DNA of 64,000 nucleotides, from contig CAWJPF010000026.1 of NCBI GenBank assembly GCA_963844625.1, forward strand, positions 62,001 to 126,000, read 5' to 3'. Under the pieces are notes generated by a model. The model had not been told where the DNA came from, did not search any database, and was given only the letters and a program-made list of their open reading frames with translations. The stretch's first letter is position 1, and each line of letters starts with the position of its first letter. The position numbers were made by a program, and so were the translations under genes. The stretch comes from Palsa-504 sp963844625 (GTDB taxonomy: Bacteria; Actinomycetota; Actinomycetes; Streptosporangiales; Streptosporangiaceae). Shown one piece after another: positions 33,706 through 42,355 of this stretch.

Positions 33706-35231
33706 GCCAGCCCGAGCAGTTCGGCGGCGGCCTGGGCGCTGGCCCGGGACGCACCGTAGGTGGCCAGGTAACAGGTTCCCTCCGGCGGGCGCCACAGCGG
33801 CAGGCCCATCTCGACCAGGACCAGGTCGGGCCGCGCCGCGAGCAGGGCGCGTATCAGGGACCGGGTGCCACCATCTCGGTGGGCGTCGCGAACCACCGCC
33901 ACTAGCGAGCGGCCTGCCGCCGCCGCCAGGATCCCGGTCGCGTCCCTGCGCACCGCGCCGTCGGCCACGACGCTGACCCGGCGTACGCTCCCGGCCGGCG
34001 TCCACGGGCCCAGCCCCCAGCCGAACCGGCCCGCGGCGATGTTCTCCCTGGGCTCCACCTCGATAATCAAGGGGTTGCTGACCGCGGTCCGCGGCCCGGA
34101 TATCCGGACCGCCCGCCGCGCCGCGGCCAGGCCGATCCTGGCGCCGTCCGCGGCTAGGCCGATCCTGGCGCCATCCGTGACCATGCCGCCGCCGTCGCCG
34201 CCGCGCCAGGAGCGCGCCAGGCCCCCGCGCAGGCGCGCAACCCGGTCGGCGGCCTCCTCCAGCCGCGCGCCCGCGAGCGTCCCGGCCCGGACGGCGGCCA
34301 CCAGCGCCGCGCGCACGGCCAGGTATTCGTCCTCGCTGGCGTCACGGCCCAGGCAGAGCAGGTCGGTGCCGGCCGCCACGGCGAGGACGGCCGCGGCCGG
34401 GATGCCGAACGCGTCCCTGATCGCCCGCATCTCCAGCGCGTCGCAGACGATCACGCCGGTGAACCCGAGTTCGCCGCGCAGCAGGCCGGTGAGCGCGGCG
34501 TGTGACACGGTGGCGGGCAGGTCGCCGGTCAGCTCGGGTACCCGCAGGTGGCTGGGCATGACGGCGATGGTGCCGGCCTGGATCGCGGCCGCGAACGGCG
34601 GCAGGTCACGCCGCCTCAGCTCGTCCAGGCCGCCCTCGATGGTGGCGATGGCCAGATGGGTGTCGGTCCCGGTCCGGCCGTGGCCGGGAAAGTGCTTGGT
34701 GCACGCGGCCACGCCCGCGCCCTGCAGGCCGGCCACCGCGGCCGCGGTGTGCCGCGAGACCAGCTCGGTGCCGGCGCCGAAGGAGCGGGTGCCGATGGCC
34801 GGGCTGTCCGTCGCGCCGAGCACGTCGGCGCAGGGCGCGAGGTCGAGGTTAACCCCGAGGGCGGCCAGGTCGGCGCCGATCGCCTGGTACACCGACCGGG
34901 TCAGGAAGGTGTCGTCGACCGCGCCCAGCGCGGCGTTACCCGGGTACGGGCTGCCGTCGGCGTACGCCACCCGGGTGACATCGCCGCCCTCCTCGTCGAT
35001 CGCGATCACCGCGTCGTCCGCGGTGCCCGCCGCGCGCAGGCTCGCGGTCAGCGCGGTCACCTGGTCCGGCGTTGAGATGTTCTGGCCGAACAGGGTGACG
35101 CCGGCCAGGCCGCGGCCGAGCGCATCGAGGATCCAGCGCGGCGCCGAGGACCCCGGGAACGGCGGGATGAGGATGGCGTCGGCCAGCCGGGTCAGGGTCG
35201 CATCCGCCCGCAGTGTCGTATCCTGACTCAC
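33702..35231 (-). CDS. nagZ: Glycoside hydrolase family 3 beta-N-acetylhexosaminidase
   Basis: The 509-residue enzyme has a GH3 TIM-barrel with DEEGGDVTR, the NagZ-type signature KHFPGHGRTGTDTH (the catalytic His/Asp loop) and the nucleophile Asp in GVIVCDALEM. A C-terminal (alpha/beta) domain of about 150 residues follows the barrel. It lacks a signal peptide, so it would release GlcNAc from imported disaccharides in the cytoplasm. It is the last gene of the sugar-uptake operon and its GTG overlaps the permease stop. The middle region holds a duplicated DGARIGLAA segment encoded by a 30-bp repeat near 34122-34172. By analogy it corresponds to the GH3 enzyme next to the chitobiose transporter in streptomycetes. 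Confidence 0.88.
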   Translation of the reverse strand: MSQDTTLRADATLTRLADAILIPPFPGSSAPRWILDALGRGLAGVTLFGQNISTPDQVTALTASLRAAGTADDAVIAIDEEGGDVTRVAYADGSPYPGNAALGAVDDTFLTRSVYQAIGADLAALGVNLDLAPCADVLGATDSPAIGTRSFGAGTELVSRHTAAAVAGLQGAGVAACTKHFPGHGRTGTDTHLAIATIEGGLDELRRRDLPPFAAAIQAGTIAVMPSHLRVPELTGDLPATVSHAALTGLLRGELGFTGVIVCDALEMRAIRDAFGIPAAAVLAVAAGTDLLCLGRDASEDEYLAVRAALVAAVRAGTLAGARLEEAADRVARLRGGLARSWRGGDGGGMVTDGARIGLAADGARIGLAAARRAVRISGPRTAVSNPLIIEVEPRENIAAGRFGWGLGPWTPAGSVRRVSVVADGAVRRDATGILAAAAGRSLVAVVRDAHRDGGTRSLIRALLAARPDLVLVEMGLPLWRPPEGTCYLATYGASRASAQAAAELLGLA

Positions 35232-36082
35232 CCCTTCACCGCCCCGGCGACCAGCCCGTTCACCATCCGGCGCTGGACGATGAGGAAGAAGGCTATGACC
35301 GGGATGGTGAACAGGGTCGAAGCGGCCATGATGCCGCCCCAGTCCACCGAGCCCCGTCCGTAGAAGTACTGCACGTAGATGGGCAGCGTGTACTTCGCCG
35401 TGTCGGTGCCCAGGAACGTCAGCGCGAACACGAACTCGTTCCAGGCGAAGATGAACGCGAACACGCTGGTCGCCACCAGCCCCGGCGCTACCAGCGGCAT
35501 CATGATCCGCCAGAACACCCGTACCGGTCCCGCGCCGTCGATGGCGGCCGCCTCCTCTACCTCGCGCGGTACCGCGGCCACGAAGTTGCGCAGCATCCAG
35601 ATCGTGACCGGCAGAGCGAAGGCCGTGTACACGGCGATCAGGCCGACCAGGCTGTCCAGCAGGCTGAGCCGCCGGAAGTCGAGGAACAGCGCGATCACCA
35701 GCGCCTGCTGCGGCAGCATCTGCACGATCAGCAGCATGACCAGGTACGAGGTACGGAGCCTGAACCGGAACCTGGCCAGCGCGATCGCCGCAAGCATGGC
35801 GATCAGCGTCGAGGCGGCGACCGAGACCAGCGTGACGAACAAGCTGTTTTTCAGGAAGTGCCAGTACGGTATGCCGATCACGCTGCCGTCGATGACCGTG
35901 CGAAAGTTCGCCAGCGTCGGGTGAGCCGGCAGCGGACGCGGGGTCAGCGAGTAGATCTCGCCGGCCGGCTTGAACGCCGTAGACACCATCCAGAAGATGG
36001 GGAACAAGGTGACCAGCGCGACCATAAGACCCAGGCCGTTCAGCCCGGCCCGCCGCGCCCGGCGCGAGGAGAACCTGGTCAC
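35228..36082 (-). CDS. Sugar ABC transporter permease (MalG type)
   Basis: The 284-residue membrane protein has six hydrophobic segments and the conserved EAA loop EEAAAIDGAGPVRVFWRIMMPL that docks the ATPase. It is the second integral subunit of a carbohydrate importer of the CUT1 class. The GTG start at 36082 overlaps the stop of the first permease (GTGA). No ATPase gene is in the operon, so a shared MsiK-type ATPase encoded elsewhere is expected, as in streptomycetes. Confidence 0.92.
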   Translation of the reverse strand: MTRFSSRRARRAGLNGLGLMVALVTLFPIFWMVSTAFKPAGEIYSLTPRPLPAHPTLANFRTVIDGSVIGIPYWHFLKNSLFVTLVSVAASTLIAMLAAIALARFRFRLRTSYLVMLLIVQMLPQQALVIALFLDFRRLSLLDSLVGLIAVYTAFALPVTIWMLRNFVAAVPREVEEAAAIDGAGPVRVFWRIMMPLVAPGLVATSVFAFIFAWNEFVFALTFLGTDTAKYTLPIYVQYFYGRGSVDWGGIMAASTLFTIPVIAFFLIVQRRMVNGLVAGAVKG

Positions 36083-37089
36083 TTGATCGCTCCCTGCCGG
36101 ACGGAGGCCCGGACGTAGCCGACGGTGATGATGAGCAGGATGATGGTGAGAATGAACGCCAGCGCGGACGCCGCGCCGTAGCTGGGCGGCGAGGCGAACG
36201 CCCGGTCGTAGGCGTAGACGCCCAGGTTGTACTCGTCCCGGTTGCCGAGCTCGCCGATGACGATGTACACCTGCGTGAACACGCCGAAGTCCCAGATGAT
36301 CGAGAGCAGCAGCAGCACCAGGAAGATCGGCTTGAGCAGCGGATAGGTAACCCGCCAGAAGATCCGCCACGGGCCCCCGCCGTCGACCCGGGCAGACTCG
36401 ATCAGCTCGCCGGGAATGGTCTTCAGCCCGGCGAGCACGGATACGGCGATGAACGGGAAGCCCTGCCACAGCACGAGCACTGTCAGCAGCGTGTAGGCGG
36501 GCAGCGCGGCGTTCGTCCAGCTGAAGCTGGCCCAGTGCGCCCCGCCGCCCAGCCAGTGCGGCAGACGGCTCAGCGCCCAGTCGACGATCCCGCCGTCCGG
36601 GTCGGCCAGCCAGACGAAGATGACGGCGGCCGACACCCCGGGGGTGGCCCAGGCCAGCAGCGCGGCCCCGGACACGAAGGTCGCCATCCGCCGGCCGAGC
36701 CGGTTGAGCAGCAGGCCGACCAGCGTGCCGGTCACCAGCGTGAGCGGTACCACCACGGCCGCGAACACCAGGCTGATGCGCAGCGACAGCCAGAACTCCG
36801 GGTCGGACAATATCGCGGTGTAGTTGCCCGCGCCGACCCACTGCGCACCGGCCGCCCCCGTCACCTGCGGCAGCCCGTAGTCCTGGAACGAGAAAAGCCC
36901 GATCTGGATGGCCGGCCACAGCACCAGGGCGCCGATGACAGCGACGGAGGGCAGCAACAGGAGGTAGGGCGCCAGGTGCCGGCGGCGGATGAGCGCGGCG
37001 GCGCGCTCCCGCGCGGTGTACCTGGCTCCCGCGGGCGGCGGATCCGCCAGGTGAGCTGGGGACCCGCCGCCGGGAACGGTTTTCACCAT
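36079..37089 (-). CDS. Sugar ABC transporter permease (MalF type)
   Basis: This 336-residue protein has a cytoplasmic N-terminus and about six membrane helices, with the EAA loop IESARVDGGGPWRIFWRVTYPLLKP. It pairs with the adjacent MalG-type permease to form the transmembrane channel of a CUT1 importer. It starts 16 nt after the binding-protein gene and overlaps the next gene by four bases. Confidence 0.92.
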   Translation of the reverse strand: MVKTVPGGGSPAHLADPPPAGARYTARERAAALIRRRHLAPYLLLLPSVAVIGALVLWPAIQIGLFSFQDYGLPQVTGAAGAQWVGAGNYTAILSDPEFWLSLRISLVFAAVVVPLTLVTGTLVGLLLNRLGRRMATFVSGAALLAWATPGVSAAVIFVWLADPDGGIVDWALSRLPHWLGGGAHWASFSWTNAALPAYTLLTVLVLWQGFPFIAVSVLAGLKTIPGELIESARVDGGGPWRIFWRVTYPLLKPIFLVLLLLSIIWDFGVFTQVYIVIGELGNRDEYNLGVYAYDRAFASPPSYGAASALAFILTIILLIITVGYVRASVRQGAIK

Positions 37090-37105
37090 CAGGACGCCTA
37101 GCCGG

Positions 37106-38461
37106 TCAGCTCTCGCTGCCGGTGTTGAGGACGTTCTGCAGTTCGGTATTGGCCTTGCTGACCGTCGCGGCGAACGGAGCCCCGTTCATCAGCGACTTGA
37201 TCATCGTCGGGATGACGTAGTTGGTCGAGTCCGCAGTGGCCCAGTTCTTGGCGTTCAGCGGCGAGATCTGGGTGTTCGAGGCCGCCTTCGCGAAGCCGGC
37301 CATGAGCTGGCTGCTGGAGTAGGCGCCGCCGGTCAGCGCCGAGGTGAACGGCGGGAAGAAGCCCTGCAGGTTGGCGAAGGAGGTGGAGTTCGACGTGCTG
37401 TCCATCACCTGGAGCAGGTCCCAGTCGGCCGTCTTGTACTTGCTGGTCGCCCAGATGCCCAGGTCCGAGCCGCCCGCGAAGGCCGGTGCCGGGTCGGGGC
37501 CGTTCTGGCTCGGGATCGGGAACGAGGCCCAGTCCGACTTGCCCACGGCGTTGGCCGGGAAGTTGGCCGAGGCCCACGGGCCGTCGATGTACATGTCGAG
37601 CTTGCCGAGCGCGAAGTCCTCGTTCGCGCCGCCTGAGGTCGCCCCGATGTTGCCGAGCTCGGTCTCGCCGACGTACTTGGCGGGGGAGAGGTGGTCGGTC
37701 TTATAGAGGTCAACGTAGAACGTGATGCCGGCCTCGGCCGCGGGCGAGGTCAGCTGGGCGGTCCACTTCCCGTTGCTCTCGGTGGCGATCTGGCCACCGG
37801 CGCCCCAGATGAAGCTGGCGACGGCGTCCGTGTCATTGCTCGGGACGCCGAGGCCGTAGGTGCCTGGGTACTTCGCCATCAGCTTCTGCGCGTCGGTGAC
37901 CAGCTGCGCCCAGGTGGTCGGCGGGCTGGCGATGCCCGCCGCCTTGAACTCATCCGTGCGGTACCAGATGCCGCGGACGCCGCCGAACCACGGGACCCCG
38001 TAGACGTTCCCGTTCTGCGTGTCGTTCGCGAGCATGCCCGACACCACGTCGGACTTGACCGACCACGAGTTCACGTCGCCGGAGATGTTGGCCAGGGCGC
38101 CGAGCGACGCCTCGGTGGGCGTCTCGGTGTTGCCCAGCTCGGTAATGTCCGGCGCGTTCTTCCCGCTGGCCAGGGCGTTCGTCCAATCTGCGGTGGCGTT
38201 GGTCCACGGGACCCAGACCACCTTGACCTGGGTCTTGGTGTAGGAGGGATAGTCCTTGTGGAACTGCGCGACCACGCCGTTCATCCAAGTGATTTCTGAG
38301 GGCACTGACGCTCCCATCCGCCACACCGTGAGCTGGGCCGGCGCCGCGGAAGAGGAGCTTGTCCCGGTTGCTGACGAGCCGCTTGAGCCGCAGCCCGCGA
38401 TCGCGAGTGCCGCCGCCGCGCCGAGTGCGGCGAGCGCCGCTGGTGTTTTCTTGAGTCCCAC
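37106..38461 (-). CDS. Extracellular sugar-binding lipoprotein of an ABC importer
   Basis: About 451 residues. A signal peptide ends in the lipobox LAIAGC, so the protein is lipid-anchored outside the membrane; a Ser/Thr-rich linker follows, and then a type 1 solute-binding fold (QLTVWRMGASVP, DITELGNTETPTE, VPWFGGVRGIWYRTDEF). It would deliver a disaccharide to the two permeases; the linked GH3 beta-N-acetylhexosaminidase makes N,N'-diacetylchitobiose or a related GlcNAc sugar the best guess. A GTG at 38470 is also in frame, but AAGGAG lies 8 nt before the GTG at 38461, so that start is preferred. It is the first gene of the operon. Confidence 0.88.
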   Translation of the reverse strand: MGLKKTPAALAALGAAAALAIAGCGSSGSSATGTSSSSAAPAQLTVWRMGASVPSEITWMNGVVAQFHKDYPSYTKTQVKVVWVPWTNATADWTNALASGKNAPDITELGNTETPTEASLGALANISGDVNSWSVKSDVVSGMLANDTQNGNVYGVPWFGGVRGIWYRTDEFKAAGIASPPTTWAQLVTDAQKLMAKYPGTYGLGVPSNDTDAVASFIWGAGGQIATESNGKWTAQLTSPAAEAGITFYVDLYKTDHLSPAKYVGETELGNIGATSGGANEDFALGKLDMYIDGPWASANFPANAVGKSDWASFPIPSQNGPDPAPAFAGGSDLGIWATSKYKTADWDLLQVMDSTSNSTSFANLQGFFPPFTSALTGGAYSSSQLMAGFAKAASNTQISPLNAKNWATADSTNYVIPTMIKSLMNGAPFAATVSKANTELQNVLNTGSES

Positions 38462-38532
38462 TACTGGCACTCCTTCCCGGATGATGAACTCGGTGTCAAG
38501 GATGATGGAACAGCTGTAGTGAGAAACTAACC

Positions 38533-38543
38533 GGAAACTTTCC
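38533..38543. promoter_or_regulatory. Candidate operator GGAAACTTTCC between the transporter operon and the ROK gene
   Basis: GGAAA-C-TTTCC is an exact inverted repeat in the 147-bp divergent intergenic region, directly before a TATAAGAT that could serve as -10 for the ROK gene. Its position suits binding by the adjacent ROK regulator. Confidence 0.45.
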
Positions 38544-38608
38544 TATAAGATAGCCTCCGTTGCCGGATCGAGACCTTACGGGGCCGTGGGAGTGACGAAG
38601 GGACCGCG

Positions 38609-39892
38609 ATGCAGCCTTACCCGGAAACACAGGCTCAGCAGGAAGCGCGGCCCGGCCGGGTCCGGCCGGGCACGCCGAGCCTGCTTCGCGAGCTGAACGA
38701 CCGGGCTGCCCTCGCCCTGCTGCTCGGCGGCGAGCTGCTGACGAGGTCTCAGATCAGCGAGTACACCGGAGTGTCCAAGGTTACGGCGTCGCAGATGCTG
38801 ACCAGGCTGGAGGAGCGCGGCCTGGTCGCGATAGCGGGCGAGCAGGCTGGGGGCCGCGGCCCGAACGCCGCGCTGTACTCCGTCGTCCCGGCCAGCGCCT
38901 ACGTCGCGGGCCTTTACGTTGAATCCGACCTGGTCAGCGCCGCGGTGGCCGACGTCACCGGCCGCCGGGTGGCCGAGGTAAGCGTTGATCCGGGCGGCGC
39001 CGACGATCCGGTCGGGCTGATCCGCGGCGCCGTCGAACGGGCCTGCGCGGGCGCGGGCGTCGACGTGGCGCGGCTGAGCTCGGTGGTGATCGGGAGTCCC
39101 GGAGTGGTCGACCCGAGGACCGGCGACCCGAGCCTGGCGGTCAACCTGCCCGAGTGGCACGAAGGCGCCCTAGAGGCGCTCAGGGACGCCTGGCAGCGGC
39201 CGGTGGTGATCGAGAACGACGTGAACCTGGCCGCGATAGCCGAACGTGCCGTCGGGGCGGCGGCCGGCGCCGACGATTTCGTCCTCGTCTGGCTCGGCGG
39301 CGGCCTTGGCCTGGCCACCATCCTCGGCGGCCAGCTGCACCGGGGCACCGCCGGAGCGGCGGGCGAGATCGGCTACCTGCCGGTGCACGGCGCTCCGGTG
39401 CATACCGACATCAGGCATCCGGCCAGCGGCGGGTTCCAGTCGCTGGCCGGGGCCAGCGCCGTGCGCGCGCTGGCGGCCCAACACGGATTTGCCGCGCCGA
39501 CGGCGGCCGAGGCGGTCCAGGCGGCCGTGTCGTCCGGCCCCACCGGGGCAGGTCCTGTGTCGTCCGGCGCCGCCGGGCCGGGCGCCGCGTCTGGGCCCGC
39601 CGGGCCGGGCGCCGCTTTCCTCGATGAACTCGCGCACCGGGTCGCGGTCGGCGTCGCGTCCGTCTGCGTCGTGCTCGACCCGGGCCTGGTCGTGCTCGGC
39701 GGTGATGTGGGCCAGGCCGGCGGCGCCGCGCTGGCCGACCGGGTGGCGGCCGGGGTCGCCGGCATCTCGCCCGCCCGGCCGCGGGTGGTGCCGACCGGCG
39801 TACCCGGAGAGCCCGTGTTGCGCGGTGCGATGCTGGCCGCCGTCGCACAGGCCCGAGCGGCGCTGCTGGCTTCGGTGGCCGACCCACAGTAA
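38609..39892 (+). CDS. ROK-family transcriptional regulator
   Basis: The 427-residue protein has an N-terminal winged helix (LLRELNDRAALALLLGGELLTRSQISEYTGVSKVTASQMLTRLEERGLV) and a ROK sugar-binding domain (VIGSPGVVDPRTGD, VIENDVNLAAIAERAVG, GGGLGLATILGGQLHRGTAGAAGEIGYLPV). The zinc motif CxCGxxGC of active ROK kinases is missing, so it acts as regulator rather than kinase. It contains a Gly/Ala/Pro low-complexity insert (about residues 305-330). It is divergent from the transporter/GH3 operon and probably represses it until GlcNAc or a related sugar appears. Confidence 0.9.
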   Translation: MQPYPETQAQQEARPGRVRPGTPSLLRELNDRAALALLLGGELLTRSQISEYTGVSKVTASQMLTRLEERGLVAIAGEQAGGRGPNAALYSVVPASAYVAGLYVESDLVSAAVADVTGRRVAEVSVDPGGADDPVGLIRGAVERACAGAGVDVARLSSVVIGSPGVVDPRTGDPSLAVNLPEWHEGALEALRDAWQRPVVIENDVNLAAIAERAVGAAAGADDFVLVWLGGGLGLATILGGQLHRGTAGAAGEIGYLPVHGAPVHTDIRHPASGGFQSLAGASAVRALAAQHGFAAPTAAEAVQAAVSSGPTGAGPVSSGAAGPGAASGPAGPGAAFLDELAHRVAVGVASVCVVLDPGLVVLGGDVGQAGGAALADRVAAGVAGISPARPRVVPTGVPGEPVLRGAMLAAVAQARAALLASVADPQ

Positions 39893-39973
39893 TTTTCATT
39901 CCCAGGAAACTCTGTAATCATCTCCCGTAACGCGGCATCCCTACCCTCAGTAGCGTTCACACTCAACCCAGTA

Positions 39974-40025
39974 GCACGTGCGCCGGACCTCGGTCAGTGG
40001 GGTATCGAATCCCCGGTGCACGTGC
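39974..40025. repeat. 13-bp dyad with CACGTG ends, tRNA-like interior
   Basis: GCACGTGCGCCGG (39974-39986) pairs with CCGGTGCACGTGC (40013-40025) with one G-U wobble. The 26-nt interior includes GGGGTATCGAATCCCC, close to a tRNA T-arm with one extra loop base. It lies in the 260-bp gap between the ROK gene and the TPR gene. It could be a decayed tRNA fragment, a regulatory RNA hairpin or a protein-binding dyad. Confidence 0.55.
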
Positions 40026-40125
40026 ATAATGGTGTGTTAGTGAAGATCCCGATGTGGATAAAGCTCCCCGTGTCCGAACCTCCACATGTTAAAGATTGAG
40101 CATTCTGAGGAGGATTTTGACGCAG

Positions 40126-40143
40126 ATGAGCAGTTGGGGGTAG
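40126..40143 (+). other. Possible leader peptide ORF before the TPR gene
   Basis: ATG at 40126 opens a five-codon frame (MSSWG) after a strong GAGGAGG at 40107-40113; a TTG at 40117 would extend it by three codons. The stop is 10 nt before the next start. It may be chance, or a short translated leader that couples translation to the main gene. Confidence 0.25.
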
Positions 40144-40152
40144 CGGGCTGTG

Positions 40153-42330
40153 ATGCCCTCAGGAGGAATGCCAGCAGAACCGGGTGCTGGGCGGTTTCGC
40201 GTCGGCGAAGTGCCTCCGCTGGCCGAGGGCTTCACTGACCGGCCCGATACCGCCCGCGGCATCGTCGACGCGCTCGTGCCCGGTTCGGCCGTGGCGCTCG
40301 TGCCCGGTTCGGCCTTCGCCGAGGGCCCGCAGAACTGGCTTGGCGCGTGCGGCAAGACCCAGATCGCCGTGATCATCGCGGAGTCGCTCTGGCGATCGGG
40401 AGGCGTCGACGCCCTGATCTGGATCACCGCTACCAGCCGGGCCTCGGTGCTTTCCGGGTTCGTGCAGGCGTCGGTGGCCGCCACCGGCCTTGAGCCCACC
40501 GGCTCGGCCGAATCGATCGCCGCGCGGTTCGTCGGCTGGCTCCAAGAAACCAGCCAGCCGTGGCTGCTGGTGCTCGACGATTTGTCCCAGCCGGAGGATC
40601 TAGAGGGACTCTGGCCGAAGGGGTCGGCCGGGCGGATCCTGATCACCAGCCCTCACTCCACCATCGCCGCCGGGCGCCGCGGGACGCAGGTCGTCCCGGT
40701 CGGGTTCTTCAGCGTCCGTGAGGCGCTCAACTGCCTGACCGAGCGGCTGAGCGTGAACCCGGCCCAGCGCCACGGCGCCATCGACCTCATCGAAGCCCTC
40801 GGCCGCGAGCCGCTGGCGCTCGCCCACGCTGCCGCGGTGGTGGCGAATTCGTCCCTGGCCTGCCGGGATTACCGGGACTATTTCGCCCGCCGGCGGCAGC
40901 AGATCGGGGCCGCGGCGGGCGAGGTGCCTTCGGCGGCCGCCGTCAGCTGGACGCTGTCCCTGGGGCAGGCGGAATCGTTGCTCCCGGGCGACTCGGTCCG
41001 GCAGATGCTGGTCTTCGTGGCCCTGCTCGACGGGCACGGGATTCCGGGCACCGTCTTCAGCACGCCCGCGGTGGCCGCGTACCTGGGCGGGGCCGTGGCC
41101 CCGTTCTCGACGGCGGTCGACCCCAAGCTGGCCTGGGACGCGCTGCTCGCCATCGAGCGGGCCGGCCTGATCACCGTCAACCGGGCCCAGACACCGCCTA
41201 CCATCTTGATGAGTTCCGTGCTCCAGGGGGCAATCAGGCTGGCGGCGCCGGCTCAGGTCCAGGATCCCGCGGCCCGGGCGGTCGCGAGCGCGCTGCTTGA
41301 GGCGTGGCCGGCTGAGGAGCCGGAGCCTTGGACGGCGGAAAGCCTGCGCGTCAACGCGGCCACCTTGCAGGGCTCGGCCACCGACGTGCTCTGGGCCGAT
41401 GGCTGCCATCCGCTGCTGCTGCGGGCGGGCCGGAGCCTGGATGGCGCTCACCTGATCGGACCGGCCGTCGAACACTGGCGCGAGCTAGCCGCCCGCTGCG
41501 ACAGCAAGCTGATACCCGGGCATCCGGACACCCTGGTCGTGGCCGCTCAGCTCGCCGCGGCTTACCTGGCGGGCGGGTACGCGGCCGACGCCGTGACCTG
41601 GTACCAGCGGGTGCTGGCCGAGCGGGGCCGTGACCTCGCGCCCGGGCATCCCGCCATCATCGCAGCCCGGGTCAACCTGGCCCGGGCGCTCATCATGGCG
41701 GGCGAGTCCACGGATGCGGTGACCGTCCTGCACCGGGCCGTCACCGAATGCGAGCAGTTCCGCGGGCCCGGCCACCCGGACACGCTCAGCGTCAGCGATG
41801 AGCTCGCCGCCGCCTACCTGGCCGTGGGAGATGCCACCGGGGCGATCCGACTGCTGAACCGCGTGCTGGCCGATCGCGAACGCGTGCAGGGTCCGCGCGA
41901 CATCGAGACCATGACCACCCGGGACCGCCTCGCCGCGGCCTGCCTGGCCGCCGGCAAGACCAAGGACGCCATCGGGCACTACAAGCGGGTGCTGTCCGAC
42001 CGGGATAAGGTGCTCGGACGCAGCCATCCGGATACGATCGCGACCAGAGCGGAGCTGTCCGCGGCCTACCGGAGGGCGGGCCGGATGCCGGCCGCGATGC
42101 AGCTCGCCGAGCAGTGCTGCGCGGATTCTGATCGGGTCCTCGGACCGGACCACATGGACACGCTGAGTCGCCTGGCGAACCTGGGGCACCTGTACTACGC
42201 CGTCGGCCGGGTGGGCGATGCGAGCGCGGTGCTCCGTGACGTCGCCGCTCGCTGCGAGCGGGTCCTGCCCTACGGTGATCCGCTGACGCAGGCCGTCCAC
42301 CAGAGCCTCGCGAACATCGGAGATGACTGA
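40153..42330 (+). CDS. STAND-type NTPase-like protein with tetratricopeptide repeats
   Basis: The 725-residue protein resembles NB-ARC/STAND proteins of filamentous actinomycetes: a nucleotide-binding domain, a winged-helix region, then TPR-like repeats (PGHPDTLVVAAQLAAAYLAGGYAADAVTWYQRVLAERGRDL and four similar units) to the end. Walker B WLLVLDDL and sensor RILITSPHST are present, but the P-loop near residue 64 reads GACGKT with Trp and Leu where glycines are expected, so ATP binding may be weakened. Such proteins act as signal switches; no effector domain is fused. Starts at GTG 40150, ATG 40153 or ATG 40168 are possible and none has a well-spaced site. Role unknown. Confidence 0.78.
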   Translation: MPSGGMPAEPGAGRFRVGEVPPLAEGFTDRPDTARGIVDALVPGSAVALVPGSAFAEGPQNWLGACGKTQIAVIIAESLWRSGGVDALIWITATSRASVLSGFVQASVAATGLEPTGSAESIAARFVGWLQETSQPWLLVLDDLSQPEDLEGLWPKGSAGRILITSPHSTIAAGRRGTQVVPVGFFSVREALNCLTERLSVNPAQRHGAIDLIEALGREPLALAHAAAVVANSSLACRDYRDYFARRRQQIGAAAGEVPSAAAVSWTLSLGQAESLLPGDSVRQMLVFVALLDGHGIPGTVFSTPAVAAYLGGAVAPFSTAVDPKLAWDALLAIERAGLITVNRAQTPPTILMSSVLQGAIRLAAPAQVQDPAARAVASALLEAWPAEEPEPWTAESLRVNAATLQGSATDVLWADGCHPLLLRAGRSLDGAHLIGPAVEHWRELAARCDSKLIPGHPDTLVVAAQLAAAYLAGGYAADAVTWYQRVLAERGRDLAPGHPAIIAARVNLARALIMAGESTDAVTVLHRAVTECEQFRGPGHPDTLSVSDELAAAYLAVGDATGAIRLLNRVLADRERVQGPRDIETMTTRDRLAAACLAAGKTKDAIGHYKRVLSDRDKVLGRSHPDTIATRAELSAAYRRAGRMPAAMQLAEQCCADSDRVLGPDHMDTLSRLANLGHLYYAVGRVGDASAVLRDVAARCERVLPYGDPLTQAVHQSLANIGDD

Positions 42331-42355
42331 CGCCAGGGTCCGCGGCCTCCGCGTC

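Noticed and set aside
35228..36919. 563-codon frame combining a permease with an Arg-rich leader
   Set aside because: Only the part after the GTG at 36082 is permease; the rest is the shadow of the first permease gene.
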